NCBI GenBank assembly: GCA_008508345.1
Contig: QNGE01001677.1
Span: 37,918-101,917, forward strand
Direction: 5' to 3'
Length of the DNA: 64,000 nt
From: Paragonimus westermani
Lineage: Eukaryota > Platyhelminthes > Trematoda > Plagiorchiida > Troglotrematidae
Part shown: positions 11,040 through 23,041 of the stretch, in pieces
Layout: each line of letters begins with the position of its first letter
Position numbering within the stretch: the first letter of the stretch is position 1
Notes under the pieces: generated by a model
Seen by the model: only the letters and a program-made list of their open reading frames with translations
What the model was told of the DNA's origin: nothing
Databases searched by the model: none
Translations under genes and position numbers: made by a program

Positions 11040-11340
11040 TTGTTCACCCTAGTAAGTGATAATAGTCAAAGAGGTCACGACAAGAAGCTCTATAAGCTTC
11101 GACCTCGGACCTTCCTAAGACAACAGCTCTTCTCTCATAGGGCTATCAACTACTGGAACGACGTACCACCAGAGATTGTTAGCTACTCTTCTGAGGACCC
11201 TATCGAAGTGTTATTGGATTCTCACTTACTTAATGAACCGTTAGATTAGTAATTTGTCCTGTCCTGCTAGATTATTATTTTATTCTGTTCTTGATGGTTT
11301 TTATAACCCCCAAGAGCGGTGCTACACCCCGTTTTCAGTG
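11040..11340 (+). pseudogene. CR1-like LINE: C-terminal end of ORF2 and 3' tail
   Basis: A 69-codon frame includes QRGHDKKLYKLRPRTFLRQ and FFSHRAINYWN-like LFSHRAINYWNDVPPEIV, the conserved C-terminal end of CR1/Jockey-type reverse transcriptases. The frame ends at a natural stop (11247-11249), followed by about 90 bp that looks like a 3' untranslated tail. It is severely 5'-truncated, as LINE copies often are, and starts exactly where the opposite-strand gypsy integrase breaks off. Confidence 0.75.
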
Positions 11341-13265
11341 ACTGCCTTTCAGGTCAACAGAAAACCGCCGGACATCGAAACGAACAAACTGACTGGATCC
11401 GGGTAGATTGGGCTCCCGGCCTCGAACCCGTGTACGAATCGCTGAATCGAACAGAAAAGTCGTAGCCTACAACTATTCTTCTGGTGCACATACTCCACTC
11501 CTAAAGGAACAGAAATATCAAGAGCCGTCATTTTTCACTTCCGTCCATGACCCACTGAATTCGCCGCAACCACTAGATCGAGCCTGTGTATGGATCGCTA
11601 GATCCACTGATCCATTGATCCAATCAGATTAATGAACCAATAGCGTCAAAGCAGCGCTCTCATGTGTGGTTTTGTCAATGGCTTTTATTGAGACCAATCC
11701 AGAAAAACTTAACGCACTTAATGAGGATGCCAGGCAGAAAGAGAATAAACCTCTCGGATTTCTGACCTCTCCTCTGGATGTCGTTACACAAGTGTTGGAT
11801 ACTTCCTACGGTTCGAAGAAACCCTTTGAGACAGGTTGATCCCCATACCTTTGCTCACGCTTTTTAGGCCAGGGTTTTCCTTACACATATAAACCTGGAG
11901 GCAACTTCTTGCACCGACCTCTGCTTGATGTTCCCAACCTGTACCTTGGAATGACGTGGTTCTCAATGCAAGGACCATTTAAACCGAGATTCTGCCATAT
12001 AATGGAAAGGGATTACTATCGGTAACATTGCATGTGACTATTTACTGTTCTAGTTGCGTAACAAGAGTCGGTCTACAGAACAATGACAAGTTATGTAAGA
12101 TATATTGGGACGATCTGTTAGAGTGTCAGACGCGGGACAAAGCAGTGAGTTTTCAGAAAGAAGTGTATCGATCGACTTTCAGCGGAAACGGGCTATGTTT
12201 ATGAAGAAAGTACGGAATCAGAAAAAACTCCCTCCAATGACGGATATACCTTACGGCGCATATATAATTAAGTCATATTAGTCGCATTGCCTACCTATGA
12301 TTCTTTAGTTTGCCTTGAGAATATATTTACTTACATTTTCCCGTGTTGTCTTCCACTCGGGTTATTTCAATGGAACCCTATTGCTTACTTGTTTCATTGT
12401 CCGTTAGTGGAAGGCAGGAGTCGCCGACTATATGAACCTTTCCAATGAATATCTCAGTGTACAGAGAAAGCACGTCAAGCTAGAAAGGTGCGGGACAGAA
12501 ACTACAAATTGTCAGCTTGGTTAAAACAAAGGTAGACAGAAAAACTAAATCATCGAAAGCGTACATAAGAGTGTGGCTATCGGAAATGCTGTTTTTCATG
12601 GACGCTGCCGGATGATAATCCTCATTGCAAATATACATGAATTCGAGTGCATTTAAAAAGGCCACGAACTCTCGTTCAAAATATGATCCGCAATATGTGG
12701 TCAGCTGCTGAACGACCAGGTTATATCACCTCACACTTCAGACTGCGGTTTCAGAAAAGTTAGACAGGGGCCTGGCTGTAGGCCATCAAGTCAGGTGGTG
12801 AACACATGTTAACAGGTAATCCGAGCCACCGGAGGGCCGTAAGGTCCCCCAGCAGACCATCGTGCACGTAATGGAAATATGCGTCTGTCAAAGAGAACTT
12901 CACGGGGACTATTTATATGACGATGAACTTTGGGACGTTCTCATTGGAGACAGGAGTGTGCAGAGGACTGGTGCGGTTCTGCGCCTAGAATCGTGCCTAT
13001 ACTCCACAATAATTACACCCAAAAAATCGAGTAATGGACAGCGACGTTTATTGCAGGTAGACTGGGAAACCGAGCTATACACAAGACACGAAAAAATGCT
13101 TGGCACGGCCAACTAGCTGGCCGGCGATCGGAAGTTCTGGTTATGTCCTTGGATAGTCAAACAAACGGAAGAGCGCAGACACGCAATCAAACAATGTCAG
13201 TAATGCCAACAGTCAAAATAAACGACACGGTAGTTGGAATACGCGGTAAACCAAGGATGTCTCTA
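11341..13265. other. no recognisable gene
   Basis: I see no conserved domain here. The stretch at 11400-11460 has a GGGTTCGAGGCC string on the minus strand, like the B box of a tRNA-derived promoter, but no matching A box that I trust. A 46-codon frame at 11676-11813 shows nothing I recognise. The integrase core expected downstream of the gypsy remnant at 13.3 kb is not visible. Confidence 0.35.
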
Positions 13266-13269
13266 CAAT

Positions 13270-14545
13270 CAGCTCTACTTTCGGACGTGATGGTTTGCTC
13301 CAGACCATACGAACCGTTCGGTGACCAGTTCAACTGAAGCGCGTATGCCTGGGTGAGACAGGTTGTGCAGTGCATCACACGTGCGGCGGGAAGGTGCTGC
13401 TACCAAAGGGCATGGTGTGCCAGGAGAAGTATTGCTCCTTACGAAGGTATAGGCTGAGTTGTGTGAGGGCTCCTTCAACAAAGACAGCAGATCGCTGGAT
13501 CTGCAGTACGGCTGCGAAATCACTGTCGTCGTCAACATATCCGATGTGGTTGTGAAGGCGGGTCCACGATAGGTTTTGCCATACCTGAGACGCACCGTAT
13601 TTCAGTTATAAACAGATGTCGTCCAGGTGCCTAAGTTTCCTTGGGGAACACTTATCGGATGAAGCGTTTGAAGAGCATATCATTTTGACCAAGACACCGA
13701 AAGGTCCAGCCTCCCACCGAATGACGGAAGTGGCGGATGCCTTGGCAGATTGCAAGTAACTCTCTACCACACGTGCTTCAGCGATATTTTGCACTTTGTA
13801 AACGTTCAAAGAAGTTCAAAGGTTGTCAGTGACTGATAACGGATTGTAGTAAGCCTACTCCGACAGCTGTGCCGCGTCCGTCGGTTACGGTTGACAGCGG
13901 TGAGTTTGTTTAAGGATGAGAAAAGAAAGCTAAGCCGGTGGTCCCATCTTTGAGCACAATGAACGTAGTGCAAGCACTTCCTGCGAACTGGACTATACGT
14001 CCACTTCTGCGAGGGGGATCGGTCCTTGACTGCGTTTTATGGGCACGGCGTGATATGAAACAACTGTATTAGTTGACCAAATCACAACCTGTGAGGCTGC
14101 TTAGAGGAATTAGTCCGGAGGCATTCACGGATGACTGTCTTTGGGTTTGGAGGGCCACTCCGTTTTTAAGATCTGGTGACCCAGAATTTCAGTGGTGGTC
14201 TTCACACGTGACAGAATTTGCTGTAATGCCATGTTGGGTCAAACGCTCCAACAGGGCGCGAAAATACGTGCTCCTCGTGAAGAACTAGCCACCAAAATGT
14301 CATCTAAACAGAAGTAGACAAAATCCTGCTCGCGTATAACACTGATAGAGTGTTGTTCGTTGCGAGAACCTGTCGTGGGAACTCTGAGGCTGTCCGCAAA
14401 TTACCTGGAAGATGTGGGTTCGGCATATATGTGTTGTGGATTCGGCTGTTATGTGCGTACTAGGTGTGCACAGTTTAGTGCTGGAGTCGATTACCTTATG
14501 GCGTCTGGTACCAACCAAAAGGTCAAACTGCCGGAGAAAGCCATT
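13270..14545 (-). pseudogene. third Ty3/gypsy element: Pol remnant
   Basis: Broken pol pieces lie in gypsy order from right to left. There is a post-protease segment (LLVGTRRHKVIDSSTKL, about 14540-14480), then an RT catalytic segment ending FCLDDILVASS (about 14310-14280). Next come an LLERLTQHGI-like RT thumb segment (about 14250), an RNase H C-terminal block (SPRKLRHLDDI, about 13640-13610) and an integrase zinc-binding block (LSHPGIRASVELVTERFVW, about 13360-13300). Many frameshifts and deletions separate them, and the integrase core is missing. Confidence 0.7.
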
Positions 14546-16030
14546 GCTGGTTAGAAACAGATATTGTCAGCGCCCGGCGCAATATCCGCTGGAGGTCCAA
14601 ATTAGGGGCTAACGAGCTTTGTGAGTGCCGTTGGCAGTACGGAGCCATTGGATTCAAGGGCTCGGCACGTCGTCTTTTGTAGACGGAGACATGCCAACTT
14701 GTTCCATGATGTCAGCCAGAGACATCCTGCACAAAAACGGGGCTACAGTGTACAACGCCGGTAACACTAATCGAAATTACGGACCGGCGTTGATCCTTTG
14801 CTTGGTTGACTCAGGTGTAAAGTTTGGTGCACTTGGTAAATCGGGTACCATCAGTAGACGCCATCCTTCTGCCTCATTGTGCGCCTGGGAGGTCCACAAA
14901 GCCGAAGGTACGCTGGGCATCTAATCGAATTCTGCTAAAATTGCAAAACATGTATGCGACCTCTGCTTCGGTACTTGTTGCAGACGTAGCGGTGCCACCT
15001 TCGCGATATGCCGGAGTGCTACACACAGGACCTAACTTTTGTGTTGGGATATTTATCTGTTTAAGCAGGGGTTGAAAGCGCCCTACTGCTTGTCTGTTTA
15101 TGTCCGCTAAATGTTTGGATCGTCTGCGCCGTCCCCTGTAGTCTCTGTTCTCACAATTCGCGGAGGAATGGTTGTTCCGTGTATTAACTGCCTAAACATT
15201 GTCGCACTTCTTAAGAGAGAGTTGTGGGACGCTTGTTACCCAGCTTTAACTTACTAAAGAACTGCTGCAAAGGAGTACTTTCCGATGAAGAAACTCACTT
15301 AATGAACACTTCTTTGTGAACATCGTAACCGTTGTTACAAAAACCAGCCTCTAAGTGAATTAACTGCAGACTAGGGTCTTTCTCTGAGAATGGCAAGACA
15401 GATGATGACAGCTACCCCAGTGTATTCAAAGCGCTTAGAATCGTTATCATACATGGGTGAACGAAATATTACGGAAACTGAGAACAAATAGCCAAACTGG
15501 CGAAATAAGTTTAGGATAGCTAAACGTATGTACGAAGAGAAAAGCAACCGTTACGAAAACGCAAAACAATGTAAGAATGTGGAAGGCACTGTAAACGGCG
15601 GAGTATAACAACGCGATCGAACTAGTCGAGGTCACCAATTGTTAGAACAGCCAGACAGCAACACTCAGTCTGTTTCTCGCCGTCGAACAACAACTAAAGC
15701 AAAGAGTCGGTGCACTGAACCCGTGTGATATCTTGAGCTCAACTTTTGCGACTGTTCGAGCGCCAGGAGATATACGTTTGTAATGATGGTTGCGCGGATT
15801 TGCGTGATGATACCAAGAGGTCTATTATCCATCTGACTGTTAGTACCCAGAACGGTCTAGTTCCTGATTTGATATATTTGCTGGCCCCAGATTCCGCGTT
15901 GCAGACTGTTTTAAGCGATTCTGATTCTGCCTACTGATTTATCTTCCGATTTTTTCACATTTTTAATTAAAACCTTGTACGTGTCCTACCCGTTGAAAGT
16001 TCTCTTCCTGAATTGCGTGGCTCTAAGTCA
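14546..16030. other. mostly unassigned; perhaps older gypsy remains
   Basis: About 14546-14900 could be the protease/gag side of the remnant to the left, but no DTG motif is visible. From 14900 to 16030 I see nothing I can name. The open frame at 15746-15937 is short and unrecognised. Confidence 0.3.
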
Positions 16031-16915
16031 GTCAACATTGATTCGATTCAGTTGCTCGTAACGTTCTCTGGAGCTGTCTCCTTCACAAGGGAGTACCAGA
16101 GAAATACGTGAATCTATTGAGATCGCTGTACGCTCACTCTGCAAGCAGAGTGAGAGTCTATGGACAACTGTCTCGAGCGTTCAACACTTCTAGTGGTATT
16201 CGTCAGGGGTGTCCGATTTCCCCCTTCCTGTTCAATTTTGTCATGGACGACATTCTGGAGGGTGCGCTTCGCGAATCCAGTGGGCTCGGTGTTGAGCTTC
16301 TTCATGGCGCTAGATTGACCGACCTGGAGTACACGGACGTGGTGGTCGGGCTTGTGTACTGTTTTGATCCGGCGGGCTATGCTGACTAGGACTCCGGTCC
16401 TTCCAGGTGCAACCTTGTCAGACAGGCCAAAGGGGAGCAGTCAGACGAAAAGCAGTTACACTCATAGGATTGTATGTCGCACTGCTGACCGCGTAGGAGT
16501 GCTTAGGCAGTGAGGNTCCGTATGCCAGCTGAGCGTTTACCGTACCGGGCATTATATACTGAGGCCACCAACAACTGGGTGAAACCGCGTCGTGGTCAAT
16601 GAACAACGTGGTCACGAAATATGAAGACCTTGACTGCTCCATTGAGCAAAGTGGGCAGGCATCGCCTGTCTGGATGGGGTCCTCGTGATCACTCAAACCG
16701 CTGGTTAGAGACGCTATCCGAGATGGCGGTTTGTCGCAGTCAATGGCGTACCTGTATTCATACCATTTCTAGTTCTTCCATTTAGTCTTCTTCAATCTTT
16801 GTTGTCCTTCGTAGTACTCTTTCCTTCTAGGGTATTCCACGTCACTGTTGAGGTGAGCGGCGGCCCGAGCCACAGTACCTTTTGGTCAGGCTCATGGCTG
16901 TTTTGATGATGATGA
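16030..16915 (+). pseudogene. RTE-like LINE reverse transcriptase copy 1, decayed
   Basis: The plus strand encodes KYVNLLRSLYAHSASRVRV-like sequence in a 93-codon frame from 16108. This is followed by SSGIRQGCPISPFLFNFVMDD and GARLTDLEYTDVVVG. These are reverse transcriptase blocks of the RTE-type LINEs common in flukes. The catalytic ADD is mutated (YTDV), so the copy is dead. Downstream, about 16675-16745 matches the C-terminal block seen in copy 3 (WGPRD, WLETLSEMA). The copy ends near a short gatgatgatga run at 16904. An ambiguous base lies at 16516. Confidence 0.78.
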
Positions 16916-18289
16916 CTGCTGTTGATTTTGTGAAATGAAAAGCAAATATAGGGCTCAGCTATTAACATGGAATTAATCATTATGAACAACCCTACTGCCT
17001 GTTATAGTGACAATCCCTTAACTGCCACTGTATTGGTTTGCATACTCCGATCTGATAGGGCCTTACCGTAAATGGTTGAAGTTGTGTCGTATTGGTGCAT
17101 GGTTACTGTTATTTAACCGGTATGAGTGGCTCTTCCACAGAGTTTTACATATGATGTGGAATTAAGGCGTAAGAAGTGCTGAGCTGACGACGTCACACAT
17201 TCCTGTTTCTGTATTTTTTTCCTACAAGTGCGGTTTCACCGTATAAACTGGGTTTTTTGGAACACCTTTCCTATCAAATGCCGTGCAGTGAAGGGAAACT
17301 TATTTATGGTTAGCAAAAGTGAACAGATGAATTATTTTGAAACACCAAACCACCTTCGCCCAGTTAACAAGCACGATAAGAAAACAGGTTTTGTACCCTA
17401 TTTGACTCTCTTTTATTCTCTTCAGTGGAACACCTCAGACAGCCGTTTACTAATAATCGACCTCCACAAAATGAGCAGTCATAGCAGTACGCGAGTGGTT
17501 GTGTAATTACGTCTTCCGGATTAGTAGCCGGTCTACTTCCAACATTTCCTTTCTTTCTTGAACAAGTTTATTGTGCTGTCTACGTGTATATTTTACCATT
17601 CTCGTTTTTATTTGTCTTCATTACCACTTCTTAGTGTCTCGATATCACTCCCGCGGCTCGACGTTGATTTCAGATGCCCTCTGATCTTGGTATATTTCCA
17701 GAAGCTAGATGGATCTTACTAACAGGGTGAGCCAGGTAATGTAAACGGATACATTATGTTTGTGCCCGGACACTACGATGGCTTACACAAACAGACGTTC
17801 TTACTTAATGGGGTCAACGAGCACTGTTGTGCTGCGGCATGCCGAGCATAATGGTATGACAGAGAGGAAGGCCGTGGCCCAGAAAAAACATACCCTGTCG
17901 TGGTGAACGTAACCATGCTTCCGTTATGTACAATGCACGTTCGCTGATCCGACTCAGTTAGGACACTTTCCTGTATAGTTTCTCGCACAGTATTGCTATG
18001 TATTCGTTTCCGACCAGTCCCACTGCACTAGTGTAAACAGCTTAGTTTGGACAGCCATGGAAAACCTCAGTAAACAGGAGCAGAGAAAACTCTTGGGCCA
18101 CCTGAAAATGACCTCCGGTCACGGAAAAGTGACATCGGGCAAATTATACCACATATCACGTACTAACTGTGAACGTTTGACTTTACCCGACTTTCTATAC
18201 AGCCGCTATCAAGTCTCATACTGATAAACACAAATTGGACTTCTCTTACAGCTGACCGCAGCTTTTGAATTTTTACAGACCTTTTGTTC
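16916..18289. other. no recognisable gene
   Basis: I see no conserved coding motif or repeat that I can name. Several 60-90 codon frames overlap on both strands and look like chance. Confidence 0.35.
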
Positions 18290-18560
18290 AAATCCTTTTG
18301 GAAAGAAGTACTCGACTCTAGTTTTAGTTTTGTTAGGGCTTGTCAGTAGTGCTTTTCCCTGCTATAGCAAGGAGTTGAACACCGGCAACCATGCTGACCA
18401 GTGCGCCAGTGACCTCGCCGTAGACACGACCGAAGTGCCGTATACATATACACAGTCCCATTCGCTCGTGGGTAATGTCCAAACTGCCCGACCGCCTCAA
18501 GAGGAGACACAGTGGCTGTTTTGTTGATTCCAATCGATGACCCAGCGGTAAGAGCTCTCC
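18290..18560 (-). repeat. tRNA-derived SINE-like repeat, copy 1
   Basis: This stretch is a diverged copy of about 60345-60610 in the same orientation. Shared landmarks are the aaagaag.act.gactc string, the tRNA-like core, and the TTCCAnTCGATnACC end. On the minus strand the core (18412-18361) reads TGGCGCACTGGTCAGCATGG, like a polymerase III A box, followed by GGTGTTCAACTCC, like a B box. The spacing suits a tRNA ancestor. The open frames over it are therefore not genes. Confidence 0.65.
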
Positions 18561-18778
18561 AAGTTGAGATCACAAAAATCATTAACTTGTTGGGCAACAT
18601 CTTGTTGGGGTGACTTTGGCTTCAGATAAATTGGACACCGCCCACAATTTCCATGCAGTTTTCAGCCAGCCCTTTGAGTTCTACTGTTTTCATATGGGAA
18701 CAACAGGTGAACGGCATGGCAATCAACACAACTGCCTCGTAGGAACATAGTCGGAGTTCTAATCCCTGCCATATCATC

Positions 18779-20640
18779 TTCTTCATAGACAACAATACAT
18801 CAGTGGTTCATATTGATGCTTAACTACCACACAACCACAGAGAGAGAGAGGAAAAGAGCAAACCTTGTATAGTAAGAGAAAAGAAAAAAAGAAGGGGACG
18901 GGAAGGGACCTGACCAATAAAAATAACTACGTTTATATTCAATCATTCAACATCAAGGTGCCTACACCTTGCAAACAAACAACCGAGCTGCAAGTGAGAG
19001 TAAGGCGTCACCAGCAAGACAGCTTCCTTACGGCCTTCACTGCTCCGACTCATAAAGTACACCCATTTCACAAACAACGACAACATTCACGCCACCGAAC
19101 TGGATTAGCCGCTATCTCACCCAACGTCTCCAGCCACCGACTCTGGGAGTCGTTAGGATTCCAGCCTGGGAGACGAACCCGACCTATAGATGCCAACCCA
19201 CTGATGAACGACTTCGTTTCTCCACGCCAGGCCAACATCTGTACTCATCGTACCTTACGCAAGTCAACCTCAGCGTCGGCAAAGAGTGTTCGGTGTGGCA
19301 GACGACTAGCTGACATCCTTAATACATGACCGAACAATCTAAGCCTATGCAAATATAACGAGTGAACGAAAGGACTCGTTTGACCATCAGTGTCACATAA
19401 GCGCATCCTAGGCTCTTTGTTACTTACTCGCTGGTGCCGCCCGATACGAGCGGTCGAACGCAGACATCGGTGGTCAAATACCTGAAGATGGTTCACGTCT
19501 TCTACTCTGGGTGACTAAGTTTCACTACCGTAAAGTAACACAACCTTAACTGTCGCCACATATACACGACCTTCAAGCCAACAGAAAGACCTCTCTGTCG
19601 CCATGGGCACCCCAGATGGGTAAACACCGCCCTAACCTTGGAGATGCGCACTGCTATTTCACTCCCTACACCTCCTCCGCCGCCGCCGCTGATGCAGCTT
19701 CCCAGTAACACAAACCGATCAACAACCCAATGACTTCATCAGCTAACATTCAATCTACGTAATCACCAATCTTGCAGAACCACTCTGCACATTGAGGCTG
19801 CAGCAGAGGCTCAGCAGAGCGCGAAGTGGCATCTAGCATTGCTTGTGCTGCTTGAGAGTGGTTAAACAGCAACACCTTGTCATCACCATACTCAAGATCT
19901 GTCAGTCTTCCACCAGGCAGAATGTTCACGCCGGCCTCTTGTGAGTGCCGCAGATAGTCCTCCATCACTTTGTCTATGACCATGTTAAACAACAATGGTG
20001 AAAATGGACGGCCTTGACTGCGCCCCTCCTGGTACTGAAACTGCCAGATAATTCACCGTAAACCTGAGTTGAAATATGGGAGTAGAGCGCCGACAGTATG
20101 TTCACATACTTGGTCGGTAGACCCCTTTGTTTAAGCGATCCTAGAAGTGTAAATCGATCCACCGAATCGAACGCACCTTCATGGTCGAGAAATACGGCGA
20201 TTGTTGGCCGAAGATACACATGACGCTGCTTCAGAATTGGACGAAGAGTAACAATGTGATCTGCATATCCCCCAGAGTGAAACCCTGCTTCTTCTTACCC
20301 GATGCTCACCTCTCGGGTTGTAGTGAGTCAAAGAAGTATAATGGATACCAGAACCCTAGAAATGACCGGGGTCAAATTAATGCCCTGTAGTTTTCGCAAG
20401 AGCTCCTGATACCTTTCTTGAGTCTGGGAACCATTATCGAGCGATCCCAATGCTGAGGGATGGGCTCCGTCGTTCACACAAGTTGAAACAATCGAGTCAA
20501 AACCTCTAATAACACCTCCCTAGCTTATGTACCGACACGACCTCATCTGGGCCAGCAGCCCTATTACGGTTGAGGGCCGAGATGCAATTGTGGACCTCAG
20601 TCTCAATGGGTGTTTCCAAATCTACGGACCAGGGTGGTAC
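18779..20640 (-). pseudogene. RTE-like LINE copy 2, decayed
   Basis: On the minus strand it holds the following in order: an RT segment with FLDHEGAFDSVDR (about 20195), then KYVNILSALYSHISTQVYGELSGSF. Next is LFNMVIDKVMEDYL and GGRLTDLEYGDDKVLL (about 19990-19870), then the C-terminal block DHRCLRSTARIGRHQRVSN and LHRLRLFGHVLRM (19480-19330). The usual F/YADD is YGDD. Several frameshifts occur, including one just after the SGSFSTRRG segment. The 3' untranslated region (19020-18779) matches those of copy 3 and of the copy at the right window edge, ending in a degenerate ATG/AAG repeat. Confidence 0.8.
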
Positions 20641-22257
20641 GTTAAAAATTTACAGCGGTAACGCAGTAGGAGCACGAGGATAACGATACTTGCATTTGGT
20701 GCTTCTTTTAAAAATATAACTGATCGAGAAATCAGTGGGAGTGCGATAGTGGAATCCATCGTAAGTGGTCTTCAGACTGTATTTACCAAAATCCCCTACT
20801 GCGTACCAGTGGGCATATTTGTCAGTTGCATTTGCGGGCTGATATCACGATCGCTGTGATTAGGATCGTCACTTGTACCTGTAGCTTTGGTGATTTGTTA
20901 ATCGATGTCCCGTCGGATGTCGGTCCTCACCTACCTCTTCTGACTAATCGACTCAAACTTGTAATAAACATTGAGCATCAATGTCTTATGGAATGCGTCA
21001 TATCGACAATGACAGTTCATCGAAGCAATGGACTACGGAGATGGCGTTGGGCTCCGAAAATGGCGAATATGAACACCGTGCTATGTGGTGACGAACATGG
21101 ACAGGTGATAGGTATGACTACAAAGACCGGAAGCATGCCAATTCAGTCGATGTATATTTAATGGTTTGTTACTTTCGGTATACCCTTAGATATTTATGTT
21201 ACTTTTGAATCAAATAGCTTGTGTGTGAAAGTCACTACCAATCGGACAAGGCAATTGGCATACCATATGTTGATATTCTTGCTCATAACATTCGTTTGCT
21301 CTCGATAACGTCGACACGTGGATGGATGCTTCATTGTTCTAAATATCGTGTGTGGAAGAGAACGGTCTTAAATAACTAATAGCAGCTGTCTTACCAGGAT
21401 AATGTTGTGATGTTGCCAGATGTGCTTCCATTGAATGTGTAATCATACAATTATGACTCACTCAGGTTTACAGGCTTGCACGGAAGAGAATGATCACTGT
21501 TTATGCCTTTCTATCTATGTCTTGTTTGACAATTAGATTGTGTTTGACAGTTTTTAAATGTGTTGAGACTGAATAAACGGCGATTTGGACAAAGTTACCA
21601 GTGTACTGTCGTGTCAAAAACATTCCACCAGGCACACGCTTATTGACCTGTGGGAATAATCTGGGAGGGTGACCAGAAGAGTATTCTTTGTATGTTGTTT
21701 CTCATGTATGTACTGCTCGAGTAGAATTTTGAAACTCTCAATCGATTGTGCTTTTGCCACTGAGTTGAGAGGTGTATTCTAATATGAGCGGATCCTACCA
21801 GTGATATAGTTCAATCTCCATAGTACCTCATCTGTTCCGTATTCTAATCTAAAAGAATGACTCCTCAAGCGTCCGTCTTCCTTACTGAGTAATCTACCGG
21901 TGAATGACTTCGTATATAAAGGATTCTCTCGGTGATAGTTAAGTCTCTTGTAAGGCTATGCAATCCGTTGCGCATTGATCCCATTCCGTTAACCTCTGTG
22001 GATAGATTTTTCCAGTGCTCCGCTGCCCGTTTGATGGCTCGTTTCTGAGCGCTTCCAATACATGCTAACTTCTTCAAGATATAACCAAAAGGCTCACGTT
22101 CACGGCTTACGAATCTGAAGAAAACGGGGAAACGCTTCTTGACTAAGGTTTCCATAGTTACCTACTATTAGATCCTCACATCGACAGCACATTATTTGCT
22201 AACGCCTCTGCTTTCTCAATGTGGTTTTTTTGTCAACCAAAGTGTCGGTCGTTTCAC
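20641..22257. other. unassigned, with one unidentified 96-codon ORF
   Basis: Most of this has no recognisable feature. On the minus strand 22155-21865 encodes METLVKKRFPVFFRFVSR..., and weaker coding-like sequence seems to continue in other frames to about 21640. The combination of basic residues and a serial open frame resembles a LINE or phage-like ORF end. I cannot assign it to a family, and it may be chance. Confidence 0.3.
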
Positions 22258-23041
22258 TCAGTGATTCTCCATTACTTTACGCCAGCGAATCCTGATCGAT
22301 CAAGGTAGAAGAAGTGAACCGCCTTCAAGTATTTGTTCACCGATGTCTGTGCTCAATCGCTCGTATCGGGTGGCACCAGCGTGTGAGTAACGAAGAGGTT
22401 ATAAAGCGGGTGTTTGGTAGTGATTGTAAAACGAGTTCTTTTATCCAGTCTCTACGTTTGCACAGGGTTAGATGGTTAGATCATGTATTAAGGATGCCGG
22501 CCAGTCGTCTTCCACATCAAGCACTGTTCTCTGACACTGCGACCGACTGGTGTAAGGTGCGAGGTGGACAGATAATGGCCTGGCGTAGGGAAATGAAGTC
22601 GTTCACGAAGGGGTTGGCCACTGTAGATCGAGTTCGTCCCCTGAGGTGGGGCCCTCGCGACTGATGAAGTCAGTGGTTGGAAACTTTAGGTGAGATGGCG
22701 GCTAATCGAGCTCAGTGGCGTGAATGTTGTCGTTTGACGAGTTGTTTGTGAAATGGGTGCACTTAATGACATGGGGCAGTGAAAGCCGTAAGGAAGCTGT
22801 CTTGCTGGTGACGCCTTACTCTCACTTGCAGCTCGGTTGTTTGTTTGCAAGGTGTAGGCACCTTGATGTTGAATGTTTGAATATAGACGTAGTTATTTTC
22901 ATTGGTCAGGTCCCTTCCCGTCCCCTTCTTTTTTCCTTCTCTCTTCCTATATGGGGTTTTTTCTTGGTTGTGTGATAGTTAAGTATTAGTGTGAACCACT
23001 TATTCGTTGCTGTCTATGATGATGATGATCAGTGATTCTCC
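22258..23041 (+). mobile_element. RTE-like LINE copy 3, 5'-truncated, with target-site duplication
   Basis: The insertion proper is about 22271-23028. It encodes the C-terminal end of the RT (22314-22664): VFVHRCLCSIARIGWHQRVSN, LHRVRWLDHVLRMPASRLP and LRWGPRD. A roughly 350-bp 3' region follows, ending in GCTGTCTATGATGATGATGAT. Both sides carry the identical 13-mer tcagtgattctcc (22258-22270 and 23029-23041), read here as the duplication made on insertion. The 3' region aligns with the 3' ends at 18779-19020 and 63853-64000 in inverted orientation. Only the tail of the enzyme is present, so this is a typical dead-on-arrival LINE copy. Confidence 0.88.
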
